A stretch of DNA of 63,282 nt. It comes from an uncultured Eubacteriales bacterium. Lineage in GTDB: Bacteria > Bacillota > Clostridia > Oscillospirales > Oscillospiraceae. Positions 52,610-60,320 of the stretch are shown here, piece after piece (positions within the stretch are counted from its first letter, which is position 1; each line of letters opens with the position of its first letter). The position numbers and the translations under genes are program-made. The notes below the pieces were generated by a model, which did no database searches, had not been told where the DNA came from, and worked only from the letters and a program-made list of their open reading frames with translations. The stretch is from the NCBI GenBank assembly GCA_900546615.1, contig URDJ01000013.1, positions 1-63,282 on the forward strand, written 5' to 3'.

Positions 52610-54979
52610 ATGAAAAAGCATACACGAATCGCGGCGCTGCTCATGGCGGCGGCGCTCATGCTGACGCTTCTGGCAGGCTGCGGAGGCGGGCCGGAGGGCG
52701 AGCAGACGACGGACGAGCCGGGCGGCGAGGCTTCCGGCCTTGTCTGGGTGTCTGAGTTCACCAATGTGAACGGCATTGATGATTATATAAGCAATCCCGT
52801 TATTTCCGACGGCAAGGCCTATGTTTCCCAGAGTGGTTACGACGAGACCACCGGCACCTGGACGCCCAGCATCTGGGCCATCGACCTGACCACCGGCGAG
52901 GCGTCCAAGCTGGAGGGCTATACTCCCTCTGTCGGGCCTGATGGCTATGAGGATGTGTATGTCAGCATCAACAGCCTTTCCGCTGCTGCCGACGGCGGCT
53001 TCTGGGTGAGCGAGAGCATAAACGCCACCCGCTTCAATCTGCCCGAGGGCTTCAACGAGGAGACCGGCGACCGCTATCAGTACGCCGAGGAGTACAGCTC
53101 CGCCGCTCTGCGCCATCTGGACTCGACCGGCGCGGAGGTGAGTTCTATTGACCTCAGCGCTGCCCAGGCGGCTGCCGAGGCCAACTCCCAGGCCACTGCC
53201 GACATGTACGGCGGCTCCGTCTACCTGAGCAGCTCCGGCTCCGACGCCGAGGGCAACATCGGCCTTCTTTACAACCAGAGCATACTGGTCATGCTCTCCA
53301 ACACCGGCGAGGTGCTCTACTCTGGCTATCAGGATGGCTGGTGGGACAGGTTCATGACCCTCCCGGACGGCACCCTTGCGATGACAGGCAGAGGCAGCAG
53401 CGGCTATGTGCTCAGGCCTCTTGACTTTGCCGCGAAGGGCTTTGGCGAGGACATTGAGCTTCCACAAGATGCATACAACATCTACTCCGGCGGCGGTGAC
53501 TACACGCTCAGCTACATAAACAGCTCCTGTGTCTACGGCTTCAAGGCAGAAACAGGCGAGTCCGTGCAGCTTGCCTCTCTCATAAACTGCGACGTCAACG
53601 AGGAGAACATCAATGCTCTCGCGCTCACGGATGACGGTGGCATACTCTGCCTGCTCTTCAGCTATGACGACAACAGCGCAGAGATCGCCCATCTCGTGCA
53701 GAAGGACGCCTCCGAGATACCCGAGACCAAAACCCTGCGCCTCGCCTGCAACTATCTGAGCCAGGAGCTCAGAAGGCAGGTGCTCGACTTCAACCGCGCC
53801 AACACCGGCGTGCGCATCGAGGTCATCGACTACTCCCAGTACGCCACTGAGGACGACTATTCCGCGGGCATCACCAAGCTCAACACCGAGATAATCAGTG
53901 GCAACGTGCCCGACCTCTTTGTCGCCGACGAGCTGCCCATTGAGCAGTACGGCGCGAAGGGACTGCTCTACGACCTCTATGAGCTCATCGATTCCGATGA
54001 GGAGCTCTCCCGCGACAGCTTCTTCCCCAATGTCCTAAAGGCCATGGAGACGGACGGCAAGCTCTACTCCATAACCTCTGCGTTCGGCATCGTGAGCCTT
54101 GTAGGCAACGCTGATGTCGTGGGCGAGGAGATGGGCTGGACACTGCAGGAGATGATGGACGTTGCAAATGCCCACCCGGAGGTGCAGTACCTGCTTGACC
54201 CCTACACCACCAGGGCCAGCATGCTCCAGACCATGCTTGCGCTCAACCTCGGTGATTACGTCGACTGGGCCACGGGCGAGTGCAGCTTCACGGGGCAGGA
54301 CTTCATCGACGTTCTGAACTTCTGCAACATGTTCCCGGAGAGCTATGACTACAACAGCAGCAATTCCGAGAGCACCCCGGCCCTCATTTCCAGCGGGCGT
54401 CAGCTGCTCTCGACCTATTCCGCCAGCGATTTTGAGCAATTCCAGATGTACGAGGCCATGTTCGGCGGACAGCTGGCCTTCAAGGGCTTCCCGACCAGCG
54501 AGGGCGTTGGCAACGTAGTCGTCCCAAACGGCAGCCGCCTGAGCATCAGCTCCACCTGCGAGGACGTTGAAGCTGCCTGGAGCTTCGTGCGCGAAATGCT
54601 GACTGAGGAGTATTTCAGCGAGGATAACTACTACGTATACGGCTATCCGCTCAACAAGGCTGCCTTCGACAAGCTCGAGGCCAAGGCCATGGAGAAGCAG
54701 TATGAGACCGACCCCGAGACCGGTGAGCAGGTGGAGGTATCCACCGGCGGCTGGGGCTGGGATGACTTCTACATAGACATATATGCCATGACCGAAGAGC
54801 AGGCTCAGCAGCTCGAGGAGCTCATCGCCTCCGTCGACCGCTCCTACTCCTACGACCAGAATATCATGGACCTCGTCACGGAGGAGTGCGCCGACTTCTT
54901 CGCCGGCAACAGGACCGCCGAGCAGGCCGCTTCGCTCATCCAGGACCGCGTGTCCACCTATGTGAACGAGCGGAGGTGA
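52610..54979 (+). CDS. Second propeller/solute-binding fusion lipoprotein
   Basis: A 789-aa paralogue of the gene at 45304. Signal peptide and lipobox LLAGC lie at the start, then a Gly/Glu-rich linker. Propeller-like strands (GKAYVSQSGYDETTGTWTPS, SEYSSAALRHLDSTG-like units) cover roughly residues 40-380, and a solute-binding domain closes it: LRLACNYLSQELRRQVLDFN, VPDLFVADELPIEQYGAKGL and AAWSFVREMLTEEY. The AASLIQDRVSTYVNERR ending is shared with the paralogue. Its third-position base use is less GC-rich than that of its neighbours. It has its own promoter and terminator; no permease is present. Confidence 0.85.
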   Translation: MKKHTRIAALLMAAALMLTLLAGCGGGPEGEQTTDEPGGEASGLVWVSEFTNVNGIDDYISNPVISDGKAYVSQSGYDETTGTWTPSIWAIDLTTGEASKLEGYTPSVGPDGYEDVYVSINSLSAAADGGFWVSESINATRFNLPEGFNEETGDRYQYAEEYSSAALRHLDSTGAEVSSIDLSAAQAAAEANSQATADMYGGSVYLSSSGSDAEGNIGLLYNQSILVMLSNTGEVLYSGYQDGWWDRFMTLPDGTLAMTGRGSSGYVLRPLDFAAKGFGEDIELPQDAYNIYSGGGDYTLSYINSSCVYGFKAETGESVQLASLINCDVNEENINALALTDDGGILCLLFSYDDNSAEIAHLVQKDASEIPETKTLRLACNYLSQELRRQVLDFNRANTGVRIEVIDYSQYATEDDYSAGITKLNTEIISGNVPDLFVADELPIEQYGAKGLLYDLYELIDSDEELSRDSFFPNVLKAMETDGKLYSITSAFGIVSLVGNADVVGEEMGWTLQEMMDVANAHPEVQYLLDPYTTRASMLQTMLALNLGDYVDWATGECSFTGQDFIDVLNFCNMFPESYDYNSSNSESTPALISSGRQLLSTYSASDFEQFQMYEAMFGGQLAFKGFPTSEGVGNVVVPNGSRLSISSTCEDVEAAWSFVREMLTEEYFSEDNYYVYGYPLNKAAFDKLEAKAMEKQYETDPETGEQVEVSTGGWGWDDFYIDIYAMTEEQAQQLEELIASVDRSYSYDQNIMDLVTEECADFFAGNRTAEQAASLIQDRVSTYVNERR

Positions 54980-54994
54980 CCTTCTCAATAACAT

Positions 54995-55027
54995 ACACCG
55001 GCCCGTGCAGCATGCATGGGCCGGTGT
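54995..55027 (+). terminator. Terminator of the second lipoprotein gene
   Basis: ACACCGGCCC (54995-55004) pairs with GGGCCGGTGT (55018-55027), followed by seven T. Confidence 0.9.
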
Positions 55028-55051
55028 TTTTTTGCGGATCTCCAGTTTTCA

Positions 55052-55078
55052 TGCAACATGCGGCCCGGTTTTGGTGTC
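55052..55078 (+). promoter_or_regulatory. Candidate ECF-type promoter
   Basis: TGCAAC (55052-55057) and TGTC (55075-55078), 17 nt between AAC and TGTC, resemble the AAC...CGTC pattern of ECF promoters. They lie 35 bases upstream of the sigma gene, which would allow autoregulation. The match is partial. Confidence 0.35.
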
Positions 55079-55112
55079 TTTAAGGGTGAAGGGCCTTTCG
55101 GGAGGGACGTCA

Positions 55113-55673
55113 ATGGACGACAGGGTGATAATACAGCTGTTCCGTCAGCGGGACGAAGCGGCGATATCTGCCGTACGCGAAAAATACGGGGCATACTGCC
55201 GGGCCGTTGCGCTTGGCATCACCGGCGACGAGCAGGATGCCGAAGAGTGTGTCAGCGAGGCGCTATACCGGCTCTGGGACTCCATCCCGCCCGCCGAGCC
55301 GGAGAGCCTGCGCGCCTTCGCGGGCAGGGTAGTGCGCAATATCTCCATAAACCTGCTGCGCGGCGCCTCACGCCAAAAGCGAGGCGGCGGCGAAACCGTA
55401 CTTGCTCTATGCGAGCTGGCCTCCTGCGCCGACAGTGCCCCCTCGCCCGAGCGCAGGGCCGAGGACGCCGAGATAACCGCCTGCCTCAACCGCTGGCTCG
55501 ACACGCTGCCCCGTCAGCACCGCGTCGCCTTCGTGCGCCGCTACTGGTACCTCGACTCCATCGAAGCCCTCTCCGCGCGCATGGGCTGGTCCAAGCCTAA
55601 AACCACCTCCCTGCTCGCGCGGCTGCGCGCCTCGCTCAGGGAAAAGCTCAACTCGGAGGGTATCGAAATATGA
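55113..55673 (+). CDS. ECF-type RNA polymerase sigma factor
   Basis: A 186-aa two-domain sigma factor. Region 2 contains AVREKYGAYCRAVALG and DAEECVSEALYRLWDS, and region 4 contains LDTLPRQHRVAFVRRYWYL with the helix-turn-helix SIEALSARMGWSKPKTTSLL. The ATG at 55113 has GGGAGGG at 6 nt. The stop overlaps the next gene as ATGA, the standard sigma/anti-sigma arrangement. Confidence 0.9.
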   Translation: MDDRVIIQLFRQRDEAAISAVREKYGAYCRAVALGITGDEQDAEECVSEALYRLWDSIPPAEPESLRAFAGRVVRNISINLLRGASRQKRGGGETVLALCELASCADSAPSPERRAEDAEITACLNRWLDTLPRQHRVAFVRRYWYLDSIEALSARMGWSKPKTTSLLARLRASLREKLNSEGIEI

Positions 55674-56581
55674 ACGAAAACAGGCTCTCAGACTGCCTCG
55701 GCTCCATCGACCCGCGCTTCATTGACGAGGCTGCCGACTGCAAAAAGAAAAACCGCGGGCGCGGCGTACTCTATCTCGCCGCCGCACTCGCAGCCTGCGC
55801 GCTGCTATTTTTCGCAACCTACCACCCCTACGGCGTCTCCGACACGCTGCCCGGAGTTTCCGTCTCGCCCTCTGCCCCGGTCCCGGTCTCCGGCGTATAC
55901 GTCCCGGCCATCGAGCTGCCGGAGCCGGACAGCGGCTTCACCGTGGACATGATAGCCTGCGTGGTATACGACGGCGCGGTATACACCCAGGGCGAGTGGC
56001 TGGGCGACGCCTCGGCCCTCGTCGGCGAATACCTCGGCCACGCGACGGGCAGCATCGACGAGTGGTCGGACGAGTCCGAGTACTACGTCGAGTTCGCGGG
56101 CACCATGTCCGGCGACATCTACTCTGTCACCGGCTACGACCCGGGCTTCCGCATCTGCTGCCTTTATGACGACGGCTCGGTCATGCTGCTTGAGCGGCTC
56201 AACAGCATCAGCCTCGACACCGGCGCAGACCTCTTTGAAACGCGCCTGCACCTCGCCGAGCGCATGGAATCCATCAGCTATCTCACTCATGAGGACTGGA
56301 ACGAGAACGCTGACAGCTTCAGGGACCTCCCACTCTCCGAAGACACCGTCTCCGCTTTCCTCGCCGAGCTCTGCGCCGGGGGCTTTGAGTATGTCTGGGA
56401 GACGGACCGCGACATCTACGACCGCGCCGTGCAGGGGCACCTGTTCTTCTCCATGTCCGACGGCACTACGGTTGAGCTGCGGCTCATTGAGGGCGGCTAT
56501 GTGGGCTATCAGGGTCTGGGCTGGTACTTCGTGAAAATGCCCGGCGAGGTCTTCGACGCCGTACTCGCCGCCTGCCAGTGA
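55670..56581 (+). CDS. Probable membrane anti-sigma factor
   Basis: A 303-aa bitopic protein. A 31-residue cytoplasmic N-terminus with LSDCLGSIDPRFIDEAA (a motif common in ECF-linked membrane proteins of Firmicutes) is followed by one helix (VLYLAAALAACALLFFATY) and an extracytoplasmic domain of about 250 residues with no recognised fold. Coupling to the sigma gene is the main evidence for the anti-sigma role. No other gene of the regulon is evident nearby. Confidence 0.7.
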   Translation: MNENRLSDCLGSIDPRFIDEAADCKKKNRGRGVLYLAAALAACALLFFATYHPYGVSDTLPGVSVSPSAPVPVSGVYVPAIELPEPDSGFTVDMIACVVYDGAVYTQGEWLGDASALVGEYLGHATGSIDEWSDESEYYVEFAGTMSGDIYSVTGYDPGFRICCLYDDGSVMLLERLNSISLDTGADLFETRLHLAERMESISYLTHEDWNENADSFRDLPLSEDTVSAFLAELCAGGFEYVWETDRDIYDRAVQGHLFFSMSDGTTVELRLIEGGYVGYQGLGWYFVKMPGEVFDAVLAACQ

Positions 56582-56601
56582 GCCTGCGGGCACAAAAACA
56601 T

Positions 56602-56630
56602 GGGACGCCTCGCTTCATGCGGGGCGTCCC
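56602..56630. terminator. Bidirectional terminator between convergent units
   Basis: A 12-bp stem (56602-56613 with 56619-56630) and 5-nt loop. The minus strand continues CATGTTTTTG after the RiPP precursor, and the plus strand ATTATTT after the anti-sigma gene. Confidence 0.85.
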
Positions 56631-56646
56631 ATTATTTCGCTTCACT

Positions 56647-57048
56647 TCACCATTTTGGCATCCAGTCGTCCGCGAACAGGCCGCCGTCGTCCGTGCCGTT
56701 GCCGACGCTCGCACACCAGCAGCGGACGGAACTTGTCACGCTGCCGTCCTCGCCCTCGCTGAAAAGCTCGCCCAGGCCGTTGAGCGGGCAGGAGCAGCTG
56801 TGCGCCGCGCCCTCGTTCCCGTCGCCGGTGCCGCCGCTCATGCACATGCAGGCCGCGCCGCCCGCGACCGCGTTCAGCTCATCGTCGTCCAGTTCACACT
56901 CTCCCGCGCCGAAGTCGGCCTGCGTCAGTGTAATGCCATACTCCGCCGCAAGGGCGATGGCCGCCGCCATGGTTTCATCCTTCAGCCGCTCGCCCAGCTC
57001 GGGCTTTGCGCTCAAAAGCTCGTAGAACTCTTTCAGCTTCTCTGTCAT
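56647..57048 (-). CDS. Nif11-like leader RiPP precursor with CxC-rich core
   Basis: A 133-aa precursor. Residues 1-64 are a Nif11-type leader: FYELLSAKPELGERL, then ELDDDELNAVAGG ending in the Gly-Gly cleavage site. The core (65-133) is rich in Gly, Ser and Cys and has three CxC motifs at Cys67/69 (CMC), Cys85/87 (CSC) and Cys110/112 (CWC); its end is Asp/Trp-rich (FADDWMPKW). The start overlaps the radical SAM stop as ATGA, with AAAGGAG 8 nt upstream. The leader family is known; this core is not recognised. Thioether-type crosslinks are predicted from the partner enzyme, not seen. Confidence 0.85.
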   Translation of the reverse strand: MTEKLKEFYELLSAKPELGERLKDETMAAAIALAAEYGITLTQADFGAGECELDDDELNAVAGGAACMCMSGGTGDGNEGAAHSCSCPLNGLGELFSEGEDGSVTSSVRCWCASVGNGTDDGGLFADDWMPKW

Positions 57049-58469
57049 CGCTCATTCTCCTTTATTTGAACTTGGTTATTCAGCTTTGATATCGCGCCCT
57101 CGGCGGCGGCCCTGATCCTCGGCGCCCAGCCGCCCCTGAACAAACTGCAGGCATATGGGTCCGGGCCGAACAGCGCCTCCGGGTCGCTCTCCAGCGCCGA
57201 GGCCCGGCAGCCGCCAGCGCAGATATGGGAGTATTCGCACTCTGCACAGGCCGGATTATGCTCCATATACTCGGACACGCGCGTATCGATAAAGCGCATG
57301 TAGCGCGAGTCGTCGAGGCATTTCGCGAGGCCCAGCTCGGTGATGAGCGGGAACTCATTCTGCAGCTCCATGCCCGAGAGCGCCATGCAGGGCAGTGCCC
57401 GGCCCTCGGCCGAGATATACATGACCTGCCGCGCGTGGCCGCAGATACAGCTCGTCTCCGGCTCGCCGCAGGGGCGCATCAGCGGGATATCGTACTGCCC
57501 CGGCCACCTTGGGCTGGCGGCAAAGAAACCGCCCAGCTGTATCGTCAGCGGCATGCCGTCCTCGTAGTACTGCGGGATATAGTCGAGGTACAGCCCGAAA
57601 AGCTCCTCCATGCCTATGGCCTGCCCGTAGCCGCCCTCCTTCCAGGCGCCCACGTTTCCGACCGGGTTCACCTTCAGGCTCCGGCAGCCCCAGTTTGCCA
57701 GTCGCCGCACGCTCTCGCGCAGGCTGTTCTTGTTGTCACCGAATATGCACATCTCCGCCCCGGTCGGGAAACCCCGCTCCCGGCAGCGCAGGAAGGCGGC
57801 CTCGGCATAGCCCTCCGCCCCCGGCACGCCGCGCAGCCAGTCGTGATAGTCCGGGCCGTCGTAGCTCATGTTGAACTCCGGCCGTATGCCACGCGCCTCA
57901 AGCGCGTCCAACAGCTCATCCGTAACCAGCCGGCCGTTCGAGTAGATCGTCGGGATCATTATTCCCCGCTCCAGCAGCGCGTCCACTATCTCAAGGAAGT
58001 CCCGCCTCACCAGCGGCTCGCCGCCCGTGAGCGTCACGCTCCGCACCCCGCACTCGCCCAGCTCCTGCACTATTCCCATCACGCTCTCGTGGTCGAGCTC
58101 GCCCAGTTTGGCATCCGGCGCGGACATGTAGCAGTGCCGGCAGCGGTAGTTGCACCGGCCCGTCACCGACCAGTGCGCCGTGCGTATGTATCTTGAGGGA
58201 TAGAGACGGTACTCCTGCCCCGGCGCGAGCACCGTACCCGGCTCGCAGCGTTCCACGACGCCGAGCCGCTCGAAACGCAGGGCCTGCTCGCGCGTGACAG
58301 CTGGGATGATGCCCATATCAAGATCCACCCGCCCGTTGCAAAGCCTGAGCGCATCCATCTCATCCCGCCTCAGGAACTTAGGCGAGAGCGCGCGCCTGTC
58401 CACCAGGGCGTAGGGCAGCTTTTTCCAACCGCGCAGCTCGAAGCGCTCCTTCAGCCTCATATACAGCAA
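57045..58469 (-). CDS. Radical SAM/SPASM RiPP maturase
   Basis: A 474-aa enzyme from the TTG at 58469 (AAGGAG 9 nt upstream; ATG 58460 is a close alternative). Residues about 10-80 resemble a PqqD-like leader-recognition domain (EMDALRLCNGRVDLD, EQALRFERLGVVE). The radical SAM cluster is CNYRCRHC (Cys106, 110, 113), then LTGGEPLVRRDF. The SPASM region has cysteines in MRPCGEPETSCICGH, LPCMALSG, PACAECEYSHICAGGC and YACSLFRGG, enough for two auxiliary Fe-S clusters. Coupling to the Nif11 precursor marks it as a RiPP-modifying enzyme; the linkage chemistry is unknown. Confidence 0.88.
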   Translation of the reverse strand: MLYMRLKERFELRGWKKLPYALVDRRALSPKFLRRDEMDALRLCNGRVDLDMGIIPAVTREQALRFERLGVVERCEPGTVLAPGQEYRLYPSRYIRTAHWSVTGRCNYRCRHCYMSAPDAKLGELDHESVMGIVQELGECGVRSVTLTGGEPLVRRDFLEIVDALLERGIMIPTIYSNGRLVTDELLDALEARGIRPEFNMSYDGPDYHDWLRGVPGAEGYAEAAFLRCRERGFPTGAEMCIFGDNKNSLRESVRRLANWGCRSLKVNPVGNVGAWKEGGYGQAIGMEELFGLYLDYIPQYYEDGMPLTIQLGGFFAASPRWPGQYDIPLMRPCGEPETSCICGHARQVMYISAEGRALPCMALSGMELQNEFPLITELGLAKCLDDSRYMRFIDTRVSEYMEHNPACAECEYSHICAGGCRASALESDPEALFGPDPYACSLFRGGWAPRIRAAAEGAISKLNNQVQIKENER

Positions 58470-58489
58470 TCCGCACCACTCCTTCTTTG

Positions 58490-58518
58490 AGCGTAGCACC
58501 GTTTCCGGCTATTGTCAA
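58490..58518 (-). promoter_or_regulatory. Promoter of the RiPP locus
   Basis: TTGACA (58513-58518) and TACGCT (58490-58495) with 17 bp between. The transcription start would fall next to the AAGGAG ribosome site, leaving a very short leader. Confidence 0.7.
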
Positions 58519-58603
58519 AGCCTTTCATCTCTTTATACGACTGAGCGGTGCAAAGGGACAGTACCGTGGTGTAAAAACTTTTCTCAGACAGGCGGGCGGC
58601 AGG

Positions 58604-59434
58604 TCATATGCTTTGCTGCGTCCTTTTCTTCCTTCTGAGCGTGAGCGCCGTCGTGAGCGGGCGCTTTTCGCTCTTGCACTCAAAGAAGGCCGCGACCGAG
58701 AACACCACAGCGCCCACGAAGTTCACGAACAGGTCCTCCATCGTGTCGTACAGACCTATGTCCAGAAAGCCGCCGAGGCCCAGCGGCTGCTCGCCCGAAC
58801 CCGTGACCAGTATCACGTCCTCAATGTCTTTCACCGTGATGGAGATATTACTGTTCGTCGGGTCGAGGCTCACTGAGCTTATCTGGCTCACGATGGTGTC
58901 CTTCTGCATGTCGAGCAGGAACAGACGGTCGGCGGAGAACTCTATGAACTCCCAGAGCACGCCGATGGTCATGGAAAAGCAGAAGGCCGTCAGCGCAAGG
59001 TAGCCCGGCGAGAGCTGCACCTTCACGCTGTCGCTGCGGTTGAGCAGGTCCACCAGCGAAAAGCCCACCGCCGCGCACAAAAAGCCCGAGGAGGTGTGCA
59101 GGATGGTGTCCCAGTTAGAGTATTTGATGAAGTACGACTGTAACTCGCCAAGTATCTCCGCCGCAAACACGAAGACGAAAATGATGACCTCGAGCGCGGT
59201 CGGGATGTCTATGTTCAGCTTGTTCTCGACGAGCTGGGGCAGCGTATAGATGATCAGCACCAGCACGCAGACGAAGGCGCTCTCAATGTCGCCGCGCAGT
59301 ATGCAGCGGATGAGGATGAGTATGACGATGAACCGCAGGACGACATAGGTCCAGAACGCCGCCGGTTCCTCCTTCCTCTTGCGGAGCAGGGCCTGACGCT
59401 TCGATTCCCTGCCCTCAGAGAGCTTTCTCCTCAT
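58604..59434 (-). CDS. Membrane protein resembling YjdF/DUF2238
   Basis: A 276-aa polytopic protein with about six to seven helices. The stretch NWDTILHTSSGFLCAAVGF followed by a conserved WEFIEFSAD helix is typical of DUF2238/YjdF membrane proteins. The N-terminus is basic and the C-terminus ends in arginine/lysine. Function is unknown. It overlaps the DedA-type gene by 20 nt, so they form a pair; no link to the RiPP genes downstream is demonstrated. Confidence 0.6.
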   Translation of the reverse strand: MRRKLSEGRESKRQALLRKRKEEPAAFWTYVVLRFIVILILIRCILRGDIESAFVCVLVLIIYTLPQLVENKLNIDIPTALEVIIFVFVFAAEILGELQSYFIKYSNWDTILHTSSGFLCAAVGFSLVDLLNRSDSVKVQLSPGYLALTAFCFSMTIGVLWEFIEFSADRLFLLDMQKDTIVSQISSVSLDPTNSNISITVKDIEDVILVTGSGEQPLGLGGFLDIGLYDTMEDLFVNFVGAVVFSVAAFFECKSEKRPLTTALTLRRKKRTQQSI

Positions 59435-60083
59435 TTTGTTTCCCCTTTCTCTTTTTCCTGAGCCTCAGCACAAGCCAGGCCGCCGCTATACAGAGCACAT
59501 CGACGCCAAAGCAGATCATGACCGGCCCGCTCGTCAGGTCGAGATCGTTGCCCAACACCGTGTAGAGCACCATCGTCGGCAGTATGCCGATGAAACTGCT
59601 GGCGAGATACTGCCAGTAATTCATCCTCAGCGCGCCGAAGAACAGACCGAGGATGTCGTTTGAAAGATTCGTCACGCGCAGGACCAGCGAGACGAGGAAA
59701 AGGTTGTCCCGGTTGTCCTCGTACACCTCGCCTATGCGCCTGTATTTTTTCAGAAGCCTCTGCGCCGCCTCTCCGCCCGAGGCGCGGCCCGTGAAATACG
59801 GCACGCTGATGCAGATGACCGAGCCGACCGCGTTCACCATGAGCGACAGCGGCGGCTCAAACACTATGCCCACCGCCGTCGCCACGACGCCGTAGAGCAC
59901 GAACACCGTCTGGCTCTTGACCGCATAGGCCAAAAGCGCCACCACCACCGCCAGCGCCGTGTTCTTCGGCGCGTAGCTCGTCAGCATCTCGACCGTCACG
60001 CCGTCGCCCGTCAGCACCAGCACCGCCGCCCCGACCGCAAGACAGAGCATTATTATGATTGGAACGTACCGTCTGAACTTCAT
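59415..60083 (-). CDS. TVP38/TMEM64-family (DedA-like) membrane protein
   Basis: A 222-aa SNARE-associated Golgi-type protein of the DedA superfamily. VLYGVVATAVGIVFEPPLSL and the re-entrant segment with GRASGGEAAQRLLKKYRRIG, then LVSLVLRVTNLSNDILGLFFGALRM, are family features. DedA proteins influence membrane lipid flipping and envelope stress. It has its own promoter upstream. Confidence 0.85.
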   Translation of the reverse strand: MKFRRYVPIIIMLCLAVGAAVLVLTGDGVTVEMLTSYAPKNTALAVVVALLAYAVKSQTVFVLYGVVATAVGIVFEPPLSLMVNAVGSVICISVPYFTGRASGGEAAQRLLKKYRRIGEVYEDNRDNLFLVSLVLRVTNLSNDILGLFFGALRMNYWQYLASSFIGILPTMVLYTVLGNDLDLTSGPVMICFGVDVLCIAAAWLVLRLRKKRKGKQNEEKAL

Positions 60084-60112
60084 TTAACGCACCCGTCACA
60101 GAAATTAAGCTT

Positions 60113-60141
60113 ATTCTAGCAGACGCTCTGCCAAAATGCAA
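60113..60141 (-). promoter_or_regulatory. Promoter of the DedA/YjdF-like pair
   Basis: TTGCAT (60136-60141) and TAGAAT (60113-60118) with a 17-bp spacer on the minus strand. The gap 60142-60320 to the divergent gene holds only AT-rich sequence with no firm promoter call. Confidence 0.6.
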
Positions 60142-60320
60142 CACTGCTATCTGAAAATGCCGGTTTTCGTGCATATGGTCTCTGAAACATACGGTCTGGC
60201 TTCACCGGGCGATATCATCAAGAATTTACAAATTACCGCATTTTAATACTTTAAGTTTTGCTTCATATATGTTATATTGGTATCCGTATCTTTGCGCCCG
60301 CGCAAGAGAGGATTTTTGAT

